From Pseudomonas sp. (GTDB lineage: Bacteria; Pseudomonadota; Gammaproteobacteria; Pseudomonadales; Pseudomonadaceae): a stretch of DNA of 6,521 nucleotides. The notes beneath the pieces were generated by a model. That model saw nothing but the letters and a program-made list of their open reading frames with translations. It did not search any database and was not told the DNA's origin. The stretch covers positions 1-6,521 of the forward strand of contig JAPLSD010000078.1 of NCBI GenBank assembly GCA_026398835.1, given 5' to 3'. Each line of letters opens with the position of its first letter. Position 1 is the first letter of the stretch. The position numbers and the translations under genes are program-made. Positions 5,986 through 6,521 of the stretch are shown here, one piece after another.

Positions 5986-6088
5986 GTGGGAGCGAGGCTT
6001 GCCCGCGATGAACGATCACGCGGTCATTCTGTTGCACCGCGTTGCTTTCATCGCGGGCAAGTCGGATCGCCGCACCGCTCGCTCCTAC
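5986..6088. repeat. Asymmetric REPIN between the LysR and MerR genes
   Basis: Inner arms CTTGCCCGCGATGA (5998-6011) and TCATCGCGGGCAAG (6048-6061) are a perfect 14-bp inverted repeat. Outer arms GTGGGAGCGAG (5986-5996) and CTCGCTCCTAC (6078-6088) pair with one mismatch. Between outer and inner arms the left half has 1 base, the right half 16 (6062-6077), so the two halves belong to different REP subtypes: the right one read backwards is the GTAGGAGCGAGCGGTGCGGC type. The element begins 5 bp after the LysR stop and may end its transcription before the MerR promoter. Confidence 0.88.
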
Positions 6089-6101
6089 AAGAGACATGTA
6101 C

Positions 6102-6117
6102 TTGACGTATACGTCAA
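6102..6117. promoter_or_regulatory. Perfect 16-bp palindrome, probable LiuR-type operator, overlapping a -35 box
   Basis: TTGACGTATACGTCAA is fully self-complementary and lies 42 bases before the MerR-family start codon. Its ACGT-containing halves resemble the motif I recall for LiuR, the MerR-family regulator of branched-chain amino-acid breakdown in Proteobacteria. Its first six bases, TTGACG, are also a good -35. TTAGCT (6125-6130), 17 bases downstream, could be the -10. Binding here would cover the -35, which suggests autoregulation. The palindrome is seen; its owner and effect are inferred. Confidence 0.7.
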
Positions 6118-6159
6118 CCAGCAATTAGCTTAGTGCCAAGACCTTTCTTGAGCGCTTCC

Positions 6160-6521
6160 ATGAGCAGCCAGACTTACAGCATCTCCGACCTCGCCCGCGA
6201 GCTCGACATCACGACCCGCGCCATTCGTTTCTATGAGGAGCAAGGCTTGCTCGCTCCCGAGCGGCGCGGTCAGGAGCGCATCTACTCGCCCCGCGACAAA
6301 GTCAGTCTGAAACTGATTTTGCGGGGTAAGCGCATCGGCTTCTCCCTGGCTGAATGCCGCGAGCTGATCGAACTCTACGACCCCACCAGCGGTAACCAGA
6401 AACAGTTGCACAGCATGCTGGCGAAAATTACCGAACGTCGCGAGCAGCTTGAGCAACAAATGCTGGACATCGAACAGATGAAGCTGGAACTGGACACGGC
6501 TGAAGAGCGCTGTATCCAGGC
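6160..6521 (+). CDS. liuR: MerR-family regulator, probable LiuR/GnyR (N-terminal 120 residues, cut by window edge)
   Basis: The N-terminal 120 residues are present; the gene runs past the right edge. Residues 6-75 are a MerR winged helix-turn-helix: YSISDLARELDITTRAIRFYEEQGLL with the hallmark R-x-x-R/F-Y-E-x-x-G-L-L, then the wing GQERIYSPRD (37-46) and LKLILRGKRIGFSLAECRELIELYD. Residues about 78-118 are a charged heptad-rich dimerisation helix (TERREQLEQQMLDIEQMKLELD). The sequence resembles LiuR/GnyR, which controls leucine and isovalerate breakdown genes (liuABCDE) usually placed next to it; those genes would lie outside the window. A metal-sensing MerR is less likely because the dimerisation helix has no Cys pair in the visible part, though the sensor end is missing. 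The start at 6160 has only a weak Shine-Dalgarno. Confidence 0.8.
   Translation, partial: MSSQTYSISDLARELDITTRAIRFYEEQGLLAPERRGQERIYSPRDKVSLKLILRGKRIGFSLAECRELIELYDPTSGNQKQLHSMLAKITERREQLEQQMLDIEQMKLELDTAEERCIQ

Overview
The window looks like chromosomal DNA from a Pseudomonas, most likely of the P. fluorescens group. The evidence is high GC with strong G/C third-position bias, REP/REPIN-type palindromes of the kinds common in that group (for example 3559-3654), and the gene order xthA / GNAT acetyltransferase / tamA, which I recall from P. aeruginosa (PA2545-PA2543). Species assignment is inference. I see no phage, insertion sequence, integron, CRISPR array, tRNA or rRNA.

Layout. On the minus strand, the left edge holds the 5' end of tamA (outer-membrane translocation/assembly, cut by the window). 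It is preceded by a GNAT acetyltransferase (307-957) reading in the same direction. Diverging from these, xthA (exonuclease III, 1170-1982) reads on the plus strand and is followed by a palindrome-rich REPIN-like repeat (1991-2102). Next, on the plus strand, is a secreted PstS-like solute-binding protein fused to a C-terminal OmpA peptidoglycan-binding domain (2187-3524). A second REPIN with a perfect 24-bp inverted repeat lies at the convergent junction with a minus-strand acyl-CoA dehydrogenase (3670-4899). A LysR-type regulator (5052-5981) diverges from the dehydrogenase across 152 bp. A third, asymmetric REPIN (5986-6088) follows. The right edge holds the 5' part of a MerR-family regulator that resembles LiuR/GnyR, with a perfect 16-bp palindrome 42 bp upstream of its start.

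How the genes fit together. The left block is housekeeping: envelope biogenesis, base-excision repair and a probable periplasmic peptidoglycan-bound protein. The right block looks catabolic: an ACAD10/11-like acyl-CoA dehydrogenase with a divergent LysR regulator, then a probable regulator of leucine/isovalerate breakdown whose target genes would lie beyond the right edge. No wholly new system is visible. The points most worth following up are the PstS-OmpA fusion, the probable LiuR operator overlapping a promoter, the Asp at the acyl-CoA dehydrogenase catalytic-base position, and the three structurally different REP-type elements within about 4 kb.
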